From assembly GCA_016191645.1 (NCBI GenBank), contig JACPVQ010000030.1:1-48576 (forward strand): a stretch of 48,576 nucleotides of DNA, in the 5' to 3' direction. The DNA is from Candidatus Solibacter usitatus. GTDB lineage: Bacteria; Acidobacteriota; Terriglobia; Bryobacterales; Bryobacteraceae. A model generated the notes under the pieces. The model made no database searches, was not told where the DNA came from, and saw only the letters and a program-made list of their open reading frames with translations. Below, piece by piece: positions 16,466 through 23,099 of this stretch (within the stretch, counting starts at the first letter, position 1; each line of letters opens with the position of its first letter). The translations under genes and the position numbers were made by a program.

Positions 16466-17766
16466 AACCCACGCTATACCGCGGCGCGTTGTTTCACACG
16501 CCTCGCAATCCGTTTCACGAGGAGAAGGCGTTGCAAGCCTTTGCCGATGGCGCGTTAGTGATTGCCGCCGGCCGGATTGCGGCATGCGGTTCTTACGCCG
16601 AAGTCGGCAAGGCGTTTCCCGATGTTGACGTGCGCGATTTGCGCGGCGGATTCCTGCTGCCCGGTTTCATCGACACGCACGTGCATTATCCGCAGATTCG
16701 CGCGTTGGGTTGTCTCGGCTTGTCACTGCTTGATTGGCTTGAGCGGAACACGCTGCCGGAAGAAGTCCGCTTTCAGGAAGAGCCGTACGCGCGGCGCATG
16801 GCGCGGTTGTTTCTGCATGCGCTGGCCTCGCACGGCACGACGACGGCGCTGGTATTCGGTTCGCATTTCGAAGCGGCGATGCGGGCCTTCTTTGAAACGG
16901 CCGCGACATCGGGGCTGCGCATCGCGAGCGGCCTTGTCGTGGCGGATCGCGCTCTGCGGCCGGAATTGCACAGTTCACCGGACCGGGCCTACGAACAAGG
17001 CAGTTCGCTGATTCGCGCGTTCCATAGTCAGGGCCGCCTTTCTTATGCGGTCACGCCGAGATTCGCGCTGTCCACAAGTGAAGCCATGTTGGAGGCGTGC
17101 GGCGCACTACTGCGCGAGCACCCGGATCTTCTGTGTACAACGCACTGGAACGAGAATGCGCGCGAGGTGTCCGCAGTGAATTCCTTGTTCCCCGGGGACG
17201 CGGATTATCTGGCCGTCTACGAACGGTTCGGACTCGCCGGCCCGCGCACAGTTCTAGCGCATAGCGTGCAATCTCAGGACCACGAACTGAAACGTCTTGC
17301 CGCACTCGGCGCTTCTGTGGCGCATTGTCCGTGCAGCAACGCCGCGCTGGGCAGCGGCATCTTTCCCATGCGGCGGCATCTTGCGGCCGGTGTCCCATTT
17401 GCACTGGGCACGGACGTCGGCGGCGGAACGGGATTCGGAATGCTGAAGGAGAGCCTGCATTCCTATTTGATGCAGCGCGTCAGCGCGGATGGATTTCCTC
17501 TGCAAGCGGCGCATCTTCTCTATCTGGCTACGCGCGCCGGGGCGCAGGCCATGGGGTTGGAATCCGTAACCGGCGATTTCTCGGTGGGGAAAGCCGCCGA
17601 TTTCGTTTATCTGCGCGCGCCTGCCGAAAGTCCTCTGGACGAAGCGGCGCGGGCGGCGGAAAGCGAAGAGCGTCTACTTTCGAGCGTGATCACCTTGGCC
17701 GACGCCGCGTGCGTGCGGGAAGTTTACGTGGAAGGAGAAGTTGTTTATCGCAATGACGCTGGGTGA
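16462..17766 (+). CDS. guaD: Guanine deaminase
   Basis: Zinc amidohydrolase converting guanine to xanthine and ammonia, feeding XdhAB. 434 residues. Metal/active-site motifs are PGFIDTHVHYPQ (His73 and His75), THWNEN (third His and catalytic Glu region), a VLAHSV His, AHCPCSNAALGSG, and GTDVGGG with the metal Asp; this combination is diagnostic for GuaD among amidohydrolases. The GTG start at 16462 overlaps the xdhB stop (GTGA). The gene runs 14 bases into uraD if uraD begins at 17753. Confidence 0.93.
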   Translation: MKPTLYRGALFHTPRNPFHEEKALQAFADGALVIAAGRIAACGSYAEVGKAFPDVDVRDLRGGFLLPGFIDTHVHYPQIRALGCLGLSLLDWLERNTLPEEVRFQEEPYARRMARLFLHALASHGTTTALVFGSHFEAAMRAFFETAATSGLRIASGLVVADRALRPELHSSPDRAYEQGSSLIRAFHSQGRLSYAVTPRFALSTSEAMLEACGALLREHPDLLCTTHWNENAREVSAVNSLFPGDADYLAVYERFGLAGPRTVLAHSVQSQDHELKRLAALGASVAHCPCSNAALGSGIFPMRRHLAAGVPFALGTDVGGGTGFGMLKESLHSYLMQRVSADGFPLQAAHLLYLATRAGAQAMGLESVTGDFSVGKAADFVYLRAPAESPLDEAARAAESEERLLSSVITLADAACVREVYVEGEVVYRNDAG

Positions 17767-18244
17767 TGTGAATTTGTTGGACCGCGAGGAGTTCGTGCGG
17801 GAGATCGGATGGGTCTTCGAACATTCGCCGTGGGTGGCGGAACGCGCCTGGCGCAAGCGGCCGTTCCCTTCGGTTGAGACATTGCATGCGGCGATGGCCG
17901 CGGAAGTGGCCGCCGCGTCCGGCGAAGAACAACTCGCGCTGCTGCGCGCGCATCCCGACCTGGGTGCAAGAGCCGCCATGAGCGCGTCTTCTGAAAACGA
18001 GCAGGCGGGAGCCGGCCTCGATTCGCTCTCTCCACAGGAGTTCGCCCAATTGCAGGAGGCGAATCGCGCCTATCGCGAACGGTTCGGCTTTCCGTTCCTG
18101 CTGGCAGTGAAAGGCGCGACGAAGCACGATATCATCAATGCTTTGGCCGCGCGGCTAGGGCGTACGCCCGCCGAGGAGTTCGAAGAGGCCCTGAGACAGG
18201 TTTACCGAATTGCGGAGTTTCGCTTGTGTACTACTTCTCTCTGA
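17753..18244 (+). CDS. uraD: OHCU decarboxylase
   Basis: 2-oxo-4-hydroxy-4-carboxy-5-ureidoimidazoline decarboxylase, the third uricolysis step giving S-allantoin. 163 residues, all helical. Hallmarks are the catalytic His67 in RAHPDLG (65-71), ENEQAGAGLDSLS (81-93), and QEANRAYRERFGFPFLLAVKG (101-121) with the substrate-binding FGFPF. The ATG at 17753 is preferred over TTG 17741; both lie inside the end of guaD. The final codons and the stop codon are made of sequence resembling the tandem repeat that starts at 18223, so the natural C-terminus may have been replaced by repeat DNA. The family motif IAEFRL is retained just before. Confidence 0.92.
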   Translation: MTLGDVNLLDREEFVREIGWVFEHSPWVAERAWRKRPFPSVETLHAAMAAEVAAASGEEQLALLRAHPDLGARAAMSASSENEQAGAGLDSLSPQEFAQLQEANRAYRERFGFPFLLAVKGATKHDIINALAARLGRTPAEEFEEALRQVYRIAEFRLCTTSL

Positions 18245-18420
18245 AATTTGTTGTGTACAACCTTCCCAAGCTGCTGTGTGCCACTACTCTCCAAAATCTC
18301 CCCAAGTGCTGTGTACTACCATTCACCAGAATCTTCCCAAGCTGCTGTGTGCCGCTACTCTCCAAAATCTTCCCAAGCTGCTGTGTACTACTACTCTCCA
18401 AATCTTCCCAATCTGCTGTG
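18223..18420 (+). repeat. 35-36-bp tandem repeat array
   Basis: Consecutive units start at 18271, 18307, 18342 and 18378 (36, 35, 36 and 35 bp), with a partial unit at 18413. Two degenerate units lie upstream, inside the end of uraD and just after it. The unit begins CTGCTGTGTACTACTACTCT and ends near AATCTTCCCAA, alternating between GTACTAC and GTGCC(A/G)CTAC versions. There are no spacers between units. The array runs directly into the palindromic element, whose TGTGGGG arm overlaps the last partial unit. Open frames across it exist only because the repeat lacks stops. Confidence 0.85.
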
Positions 18421-18560
18421 TGGGGCAGATCTCCAGATCTGCGAGGCGGTCTCCAGACGGCCTCTGTCGGCCGCAAGGAATCTGCTTCGCGGCCGATGGC
18501 CTCTTGCGAGGCCATGCGGGATCTGGAGATCCCGCTGCAGATCTGGAGATCTGCCCCACA
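18419..18560 (+). repeat. Nested palindromic element, copy A
   Basis: 142-bp non-coding element bounded by a perfect 24-base inverted repeat (18419-18442 with 18537-18560; arms begin TGTGGGGCAGATCTCC). Inside are further self-complementary blocks sharing a TCTCCAGA/TCTGGAGA core: GCAGATCTCCAGATCTGC, GGCGGTCTCCAGAC, GGGATCTGGAGATCCC, plus GATGGCCTC/GAGGCCATG. The middle contains a GGCCGCAAGG...CGCGGCCG stem. A second copy in reverse orientation lies at 38382-38545. A long RNA hairpin would form between uraD and the urate oxidase gene. It is mobile-repeat-like, but it encodes no protein. Confidence 0.85.
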
Positions 18561-18598
18561 TCGGTTTTCATCGCGATTCGTGGGCCCCAAGGCCCATA

Positions 18599-18624
18599 GG
18601 GGCAGGTCTGGAGACCTGACCCCA
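18599..18624 (+). repeat. Short palindrome related to the nested element
   Basis: GGGGCAGGTCTGGAGACC followed by TGACCCCA forms an imperfect inverted repeat with the same TCTGGAGA core as the element 40 bases upstream. It ends just before the urate oxidase ribosome-binding site. It appears to be a third, shorter module of the same repeat family. Confidence 0.6.
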
Positions 18625-18628
18625 CAAC

Positions 18629-18636
18629 GGAGGTGA
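18629..18636 (+). promoter_or_regulatory. Consensus ribosome-binding site for urate oxidase
   Basis: GGAGGTGA, complementary to the full anti-Shine-Dalgarno core, is 4 bases before the ATG at 18641. It is the strongest such site in the operon, as expected for a gene that cannot rely on coupling because of the ~400-bp gap before it. Confidence 0.75.
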
Positions 18637-18640
18637 GCAT

Positions 18641-19513
18641 ATGAATACATTCGCCAGCGGTTGGAAGCGAAACTACTACGGCAAGGGCGACACCATCGTC
18701 TACCGGCTGCAGCGCGATGGCGGCCAGCCGCACGGGCACAGCGCCATTTTCGGCGCCAACGTGCTGCTGCTGATTTACGGCGACGCGTTCTGGGCCACCT
18801 ACACCACGGGCGACAACTCGCGTCTCATCGCCACGGACTCGATGAAGAATTTCATCCAGCGCGAGACGCTGCATTTCGAAGGAAACGATTACGAATCGTA
18901 CTGCCGTTTCCTATTGGAGAAGTTCCTCCACAAGTATCCGCGCGTGGAAGGGGCCCAATTGACTGCTGTGGAGATTCCCTATGCGCCCCTTCCCGGAAGC
19001 CACGTGGCGTACGCCCCCACAGGTCCCGACCGCGCAATGGCGCGCATGGAAATGCGGCGCACCGCGCATGGCCTGGAAACGGTCGAACTCACCGGCGGAG
19101 TCACGGGGTTCAGGCTGGTTCGTCTTGGCGGCAGCGCGTTTCATGGATTCGTTCGCGACGAGTACACCACGCTTCCCGACATTCGCAATCGCCCTCTGCA
19201 CATGTGGCTCGACCTGGAATGGAGCTATACTTCCACGGAAGCCGGTTTCACAAACGGCGAAACCGCGCGGCGCGCGCGCGCTTTGGTCCATGATGTATTT
19301 CATGGCTTTGAATCGGGCAGCATTCAGGAGATCATTTATCAGTTGGGCAACCGCATGCTCGCCGAGTTGCCGGAGATTGAAGAAGTGAAACTGGAAGCCA
19401 ACAATCGAACTTGGGACGCTGTGTTGGAAGAGGGCGATTCGCGCGGGACTTTCACCGATGCGCGCCCGCCTTATGGCTGCCTCGGGCTGCGGCTGCGGAG
19501 GACGCATGGCTAG
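18641..19513 (+). CDS. Urate oxidase (uricase), cofactor-free type
   Basis: Oxidises urate with O2 to 5-hydroxyisourate and H2O2. 290 residues, two tandem T-fold domains. Family signatures are NYYGKGDTIVYRL (catalytic Lys15), ANVLLLIYGDAF, TTGDNSRLIATDSMKNFIQ (Thr65 of the catalytic Lys-Thr dyad), and HGFVRDEYTTLPDIRNRPLH, followed by MWLDLEWSY. Length and motifs match PucL/Uox enzymes without the decarboxylase fusion found in Bacillus, consistent with the separate uraD gene here. The start is fixed by the consensus ribosome-binding site. The 3' end overlaps the HIU hydrolase start by 8 bases. Confidence 0.95.
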   Translation: MNTFASGWKRNYYGKGDTIVYRLQRDGGQPHGHSAIFGANVLLLIYGDAFWATYTTGDNSRLIATDSMKNFIQRETLHFEGNDYESYCRFLLEKFLHKYPRVEGAQLTAVEIPYAPLPGSHVAYAPTGPDRAMARMEMRRTAHGLETVELTGGVTGFRLVRLGGSAFHGFVRDEYTTLPDIRNRPLHMWLDLEWSYTSTEAGFTNGETARRARALVHDVFHGFESGSIQEIIYQLGNRMLAELPEIEEVKLEANNRTWDAVLEEGDSRGTFTDARPPYGCLGLRLRRTHG

Positions 19514-19847
19514 AATCGGCACGCACGTGCTCGATACCTCGCGCGGTCTGCCGGCGTGCGGAGTGCGCGTGCGGCTGCTGCGCAACGGCGATGTTCTCAA
19601 CTCCGCGGCCACCAATGCCGATGGACGCACCGCCGAACCCTTGCTGCAAGCGGATACCATCGATGCGGGCGTCTACGAACTCCATTTTGCCGCGGGCGAT
19701 TATTTCCGCGGTCTCGGCGTGAAGTTGGGCGATCCCGCATTCCTGGAACATGTCGTCATTCGTTTCGGTGTCGACGATCCGAAGGGCCACTATCATATTC
19801 CTTTGCTGCTTTCCCCATTCGGCTACACCACCTATCGGGGGTCTTAA
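19506..19847 (+). CDS. hiuH: 5-hydroxyisourate hydrolase (transthyretin-related)
   Basis: Hydrolyses 5-hydroxyisourate to OHCU, linking urate oxidase to UraD. 113 residues, the usual length for a cytosolic transthyretin-related protein without signal peptide. It has the N-terminal signature THVLDTSRGLPA with His7, a TNADGRT loop with Arg41, GHYHIPLLLSP with His96/His98, and the diagnostic C-terminal YRGS. The ATG at 19506 lies inside the end of the uricase gene; an extension in the same frame to 19458 has no family support. The stop is immediately followed by the allC ATG. Confidence 0.95.
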   Translation: MARIGTHVLDTSRGLPACGVRVRLLRNGDVLNSAATNADGRTAEPLLQADTIDAGVYELHFAAGDYFRGLGVKLGDPAFLEHVVIRFGVDDPKGHYHIPLLLSPFGYTTYRGS

Positions 19848-21038
19848 ATGCATAACGTGATTCTCAGCCGGTGCCGCGAATTGGCGCAATACACGGAAGA
19901 GCCCGGCTTCACGACGCGGACTTTTCTCTCGCCGCCGATGCACGGCGTGCATGCCGCCGTAGGCGCGTGGATGCGTCAGGCGGGGATGGAGGTGAGCATC
20001 GACGCGGTGGGCAACATCCGCGGCCTCTACTCCGGCGTCAACGCCAACGCGAAAAAGCTGATCATCGGATCACACCTCGATACCGTTCCGCGCGCCGGCG
20101 CGTATGACGGCATTCTGGGAGTGCTGATGGGAATTGCGCTGGTGGGAGCCCTGCAAGGACGGCGCATGCGCTACGCCATCGAAGTGATTGGATTCTCCGA
20201 AGAAGAAGGCATTCGCTACGGCGTGCCCTTTATCGGAAGCCGCGCCCTTGCGGGCACATTGGACGCCGCGCTCATCGAAAAGATCACGCCCGCCATTCGC
20301 GAGTTCGGTCTCGACGCCACAAAGCTGAAAGACGCACAGGCGAGCGGCAACATCCTGGGCTACGTGGAGTTTCACATCGAACAAGGGCCGGTGCTGGAAA
20401 GTATGAATCAACCGCTCGGCGTTGTGGTAGCCATCAAAGGCCAGAGCCGCTTTGAAATTGAGTTTCTAGGACAGGCGAATCATGCGGGCACAACGCCCAT
20501 GGATATGCGCAGCGACGCCCTGGCCGCGGCCGCCGAAGTGATCGTCTTTGTCTCGCGTTTCACACAGGGGATGGGCGGGCTGACGTGCACGGTTGGAAAG
20601 ATTCATGTCGAACCGAACGCGAGCAACGTCATTCCCGGACTTGCGCGTATCAGCGTGGATATTCGTCACGACGAGGACGCGATGCGCGAGACCTTCCAGC
20701 AACTGGTCCAGGATGAAGCTGCGGAAATCGCCGCGCGGCGTTCGGTGAAGGTGAGTTGCACAAAACTTCTCGAACAGCCCACCGTATTTATGGACGAAGA
20801 GTTCACGGCACGGATGGCAGTGGCCGCGCCCCACGCGGTGCACATGACCAGCGGCGCCGGCCACGATGCCATGATCCTCGCCCCACACATGCCCGCCGCC
20901 ATGCTATTCTTGCGCAGTCCAGGCGGGTTGAGCCATCATCCCGCCGAGCATGTCCTCCCGGAAGACGCCGCGGCTGCTTTCGAGGCGGGCAGGCGATTCC
21001 TGGAGATACTCGAGAGGCTGGAGGTTTCACACGGCTGA
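19848..21038 (+). CDS. allC: Allantoate amidohydrolase (M20 family)
   Basis: Binuclear metal amidase (Zn/Mn) cleaving allantoate to (S)-ureidoglycine, CO2 and ammonia. 396 residues. M20 carbamoylase-type metal ligands are visible: His76 (GSHLDTV), Asp87 (GAYDGILG), Glu119/Glu120 (SEEEG), His176 (FHIEQGP) and His363 (RSPGGLSHHPAEH), plus SGAGHDA (335-341). It could by sequence alone be another carbamoylase, but position between HIU hydrolase and allantoinase, with ureidoglycine aminohydrolase downstream, supports AllC. The second M20 gene in the operon is assigned to ureidoglycolate. The ATG directly follows the previous stop. Confidence 0.88.
   Translation: MHNVILSRCRELAQYTEEPGFTTRTFLSPPMHGVHAAVGAWMRQAGMEVSIDAVGNIRGLYSGVNANAKKLIIGSHLDTVPRAGAYDGILGVLMGIALVGALQGRRMRYAIEVIGFSEEEGIRYGVPFIGSRALAGTLDAALIEKITPAIREFGLDATKLKDAQASGNILGYVEFHIEQGPVLESMNQPLGVVVAIKGQSRFEIEFLGQANHAGTTPMDMRSDALAAAAEVIVFVSRFTQGMGGLTCTVGKIHVEPNASNVIPGLARISVDIRHDEDAMRETFQQLVQDEAAEIAARRSVKVSCTKLLEQPTVFMDEEFTARMAVAAPHAVHMTSGAGHDAMILAPHMPAAMLFLRSPGGLSHHPAEHVLPEDAAAAFEAGRRFLEILERLEVSHG
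21020..21024 (+). promoter_or_regulatory. Ribosome-binding site pointing to a non-ATG start of allB
   Basis: GGAGG inside the last codons of allC is followed after 6 bases by ACG at 21031 in the allantoinase frame. The family N-terminus (ADLVIRGG) begins exactly there. No ATG, GTG or TTG occurs in frame between 20953 and about 21078. Confidence 0.5.
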
Positions 21039-22365
21039 TCTTGTCATTCGCGGGGGCACGGTTGTCACGCCGCGCGGTGTGGAGAGATCGGACATTGCCG
21101 TCAGCGGGAATCTGATGGAAGCCGTTGCTCCGGAACTGCCTGGCGCGAAAAACGAAATCGATGCGCGCGGCTTGACCATACTTCCCGCGGTCGTCGACGT
21201 TCATGTGCATTTCAACGAGCCCGGCCGCACGGAGTGGGAGGGCGCATTTTCCGGCAGCCGCGCACTTGCCGCCGGCGGCGGCGCGGTGTTTTTCGACATG
21301 CCGCTGAACTCCTCGCCCTGCACCGTGGACGGCGCTTCGTTCGACGAAAAGCGCGCCGCGCTATCGCAATCCTCCGTTGCGGATTTCGGCTTGTGGGGCG
21401 GCATCGTGCCCGGCAACCGCGAGTCTCTGCCGGAGTTGGCCGAGCGCGGCGTGATCGGCTTCAAGGCATTTCTTTGCGACTCGGGGCTGCCGGAGTTTCC
21501 TCGCGCCACCAACTACACGTTGTACGAAGGGATGCGCGTGGCCGCGCGCTACAACCTGCCAGTCGCAGTGCACGCGGAGTACAACAGCGTAGTCGGATCG
21601 TTGGCCCGACGCGCGGTTGCCGAGGGGCGCACGTCCGTGCGCGATTACCTGGAGTCGCGGCCCGTCCTTGCGGAGGTGGAGGCAATCGGCCGCGCTGGAT
21701 TGCTGGCGCGCGAAGCTAACTGCAAACTGCACCTGGTGCATGCCAGTTGCGGATCGGCCGTGCGCGCCGCACTGGAAGCGCGCGCCATGGGCACCGACAT
21801 CTCGATTGAAACCTGCCCGCACTACCTGTTCTTCACCGGCGAAGACATGGAGCGCATGGGAGCTGTACTGAAGTGCGCGCCGCCTCTACGCTCCGCGGCC
21901 GAGCGCGACAACCTGTGGGAGCTGGTTGCCGAAGGAGACGTCGACGTCATTGCGTCCGATCATTCGCCCGCGCCCGCAGCGAGGAAACACGCGAGCAGCT
22001 TCTTCGACGTGTGGGGCGGCATTGCCGGAGTGCAATCGACATTGAGTGTGCTGCTGGATAGCAATCGCGCGTTGCCTCTGGCGCGCATCGCGCAGCTCAC
22101 GGCAACAACTCCGGCGGCCCGTTTTGGCCTTGCGCGGAAAGGCCGTATCGAGGCCGGTTGCGACGCGGACCTCGTGCTGATCGACCTGAATACAAGTTAT
22201 GAATTGACTGTCCGCTCGTTGTTGCAGCGCCACCCGCTCAGCCCGTACCTGGGGAAACGCTTTCGCGGCGTTGTGCGGCGCACCATCCGCGGCGGAGAAA
22301 CGATCTATGCGGACGGCGCAGCCACTGCGTCGTGCACTGGGAAATGGATTGGGAACAGAACGTAA
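21031..22365 (+). CDS. allB: Allantoinase, probable ACG start
   Basis: Cyclic amidohydrolase opening allantoin to allantoate. About 444 residues counted from ACG 21031. Motifs are DVHVHFNEPG (His58, His60), GFKAFLCDSG with the Lys145 expected to be carboxylated, AVHAEY, HLVHASC and ASDHSPAP with the metal Asp. The body is clearly allantoinase/dihydroorotase-like, and the purine context fixes it as allantoinase. The start is odd. The only in-frame ATG (20950) would add about 27 residues encoded antisense-like over allC, while the family start ADLVIRGG is preceded by ACG where ATG is expected, with GGAGG upstream. Either a rare ACG start, a recent ATG-to-ACG mutation, or a sequencing error. The stop overlaps the allE ATG (TAATG). 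Confidence 0.9.
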   Translation, partial: TADLVIRGGTVVTPRGVERSDIAVSGNLMEAVAPELPGAKNEIDARGLTILPAVVDVHVHFNEPGRTEWEGAFSGSRALAAGGGAVFFDMPLNSSPCTVDGASFDEKRAALSQSSVADFGLWGGIVPGNRESLPELAERGVIGFKAFLCDSGLPEFPRATNYTLYEGMRVAARYNLPVAVHAEYNSVVGSLARRAVAEGRTSVRDYLESRPVLAEVEAIGRAGLLAREANCKLHLVHASCGSAVRAALEARAMGTDISIETCPHYLFFTGEDMERMGAVLKCAPPLRSAAERDNLWELVAEGDVDVIASDHSPAPAARKHASSFFDVWGGIAGVQSTLSVLLDSNRALPLARIAQLTATTPAARFGLARKGRIEAGCDADLVLIDLNTSYELTVRSLLQRHPLSPYLGKRFRGVVRRTIRGGETIYADGAATASCTGKWIGNRT

Positions 22366-23099
22366 TGCACCACATCGGAAACACTCGCAGTTCTTCGAAG
22401 CGGGATCATCTACTGCACACGCCGGACGCTTTTGTGCGCGCCGCGCTGCCGGGGATGCAGAAAGCGGCGGCCATTGTGCACGCCGCTCCCGCAATGGGGG
22501 CTGCCTTCACGCAATACACGGCGGAAATGGAACAGGGAGGAACGCTAGGCCAGGCCTCGGGTTCGAGATTCCTTTATGTGCTGGAAGGAAGCTTGCGCGC
22601 CGGCGGCCGCGGAGTGACCGCGGGCCAGTACGTGTATCATCCGCCGGATTCCGGGTTTGCCGTGGCCGCCGCGCAGCCCAGCCGCGTTGTCGTGATCGAG
22701 AAAGACTACCTTGCCCTCCCGCAACAGGATCCGCCGAAATTGTTTTTTGGCGACGAGGCCAATGTCACGCCCTACGGCTTGGAAGGCGACACGTGGTTGA
22801 ACGTGCGCCAATTGCTGCCCGCCGATCAGGCATTCGATTTCGCCGTCAACACCATGACATACCAGCCGGGCGCGACGCTGCCCAATGTGGAGATTCACGT
22901 CATGGAACACGGCCTGCTCATGCTGGCCGGCAGCGGCATCTATCGCCTGGGAGACGATTGGTATCCTGTCTCCGCCGGAGACTTCATCTGGATGGGGCCG
23001 TACTGCCCGCAGTGGTTTGGCGCATTGGGAAAGACGCCCGCAAAATACCTTATTTATAAGGATTGGAATCGCCATCCGCTGGCGTCGCGCGGAAAATGA
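22365..23099 (+). CDS. allE: (S)-ureidoglycine aminohydrolase (bicupin)
   Basis: Mn-dependent cupin enzyme converting (S)-ureidoglycine to (S)-ureidoglycolate and ammonia. 244 residues, two cupin domains. The second holds the metal ligands Glu176, His178, His182 (VEIHVMEHG) and Gln216 (YCPQWFGALGKTP), the pattern known for UGHY. The RFLYVLEGSL strand of the first cupin and the IYRLGDDWYPVSAGDFIWM stretch are family-specific. The start at 22365 overlaps the allB stop; an earlier GTG at 22332 is possible but unnecessary. The following gene starts in an ATGA overlap. Confidence 0.93.
   Translation: MHHIGNTRSSSKRDHLLHTPDAFVRAALPGMQKAAAIVHAAPAMGAAFTQYTAEMEQGGTLGQASGSRFLYVLEGSLRAGGRGVTAGQYVYHPPDSGFAVAAAQPSRVVVIEKDYLALPQQDPPKLFFGDEANVTPYGLEGDTWLNVRQLLPADQAFDFAVNTMTYQPGATLPNVEIHVMEHGLLMLAGSGIYRLGDDWYPVSAGDFIWMGPYCPQWFGALGKTPAKYLIYKDWNRHPLASRGK

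Noticed and set aside
18223-18420. CRISPR array
   Set aside because: The ~36-bp units are directly adjacent with no unique spacers, and units vary internally; no cas genes nearby.
18210-18650. Several 'hypothetical protein' frames on both strands across the repeat array and palindromic element
   Set aside because: They arise because the repeat units and palindromes lack stop codons; the translations are just the repeat in different frames, and the same peptide pieces recur at 38.3-38.6 kb from element copy B.
20950-21030. ATG at 20950 as the allantoinase start
   Set aside because: The added residues come from an out-of-frame reading of allC and do not resemble the family N-terminus; not excluded experimentally, so it is kept as the alternative.
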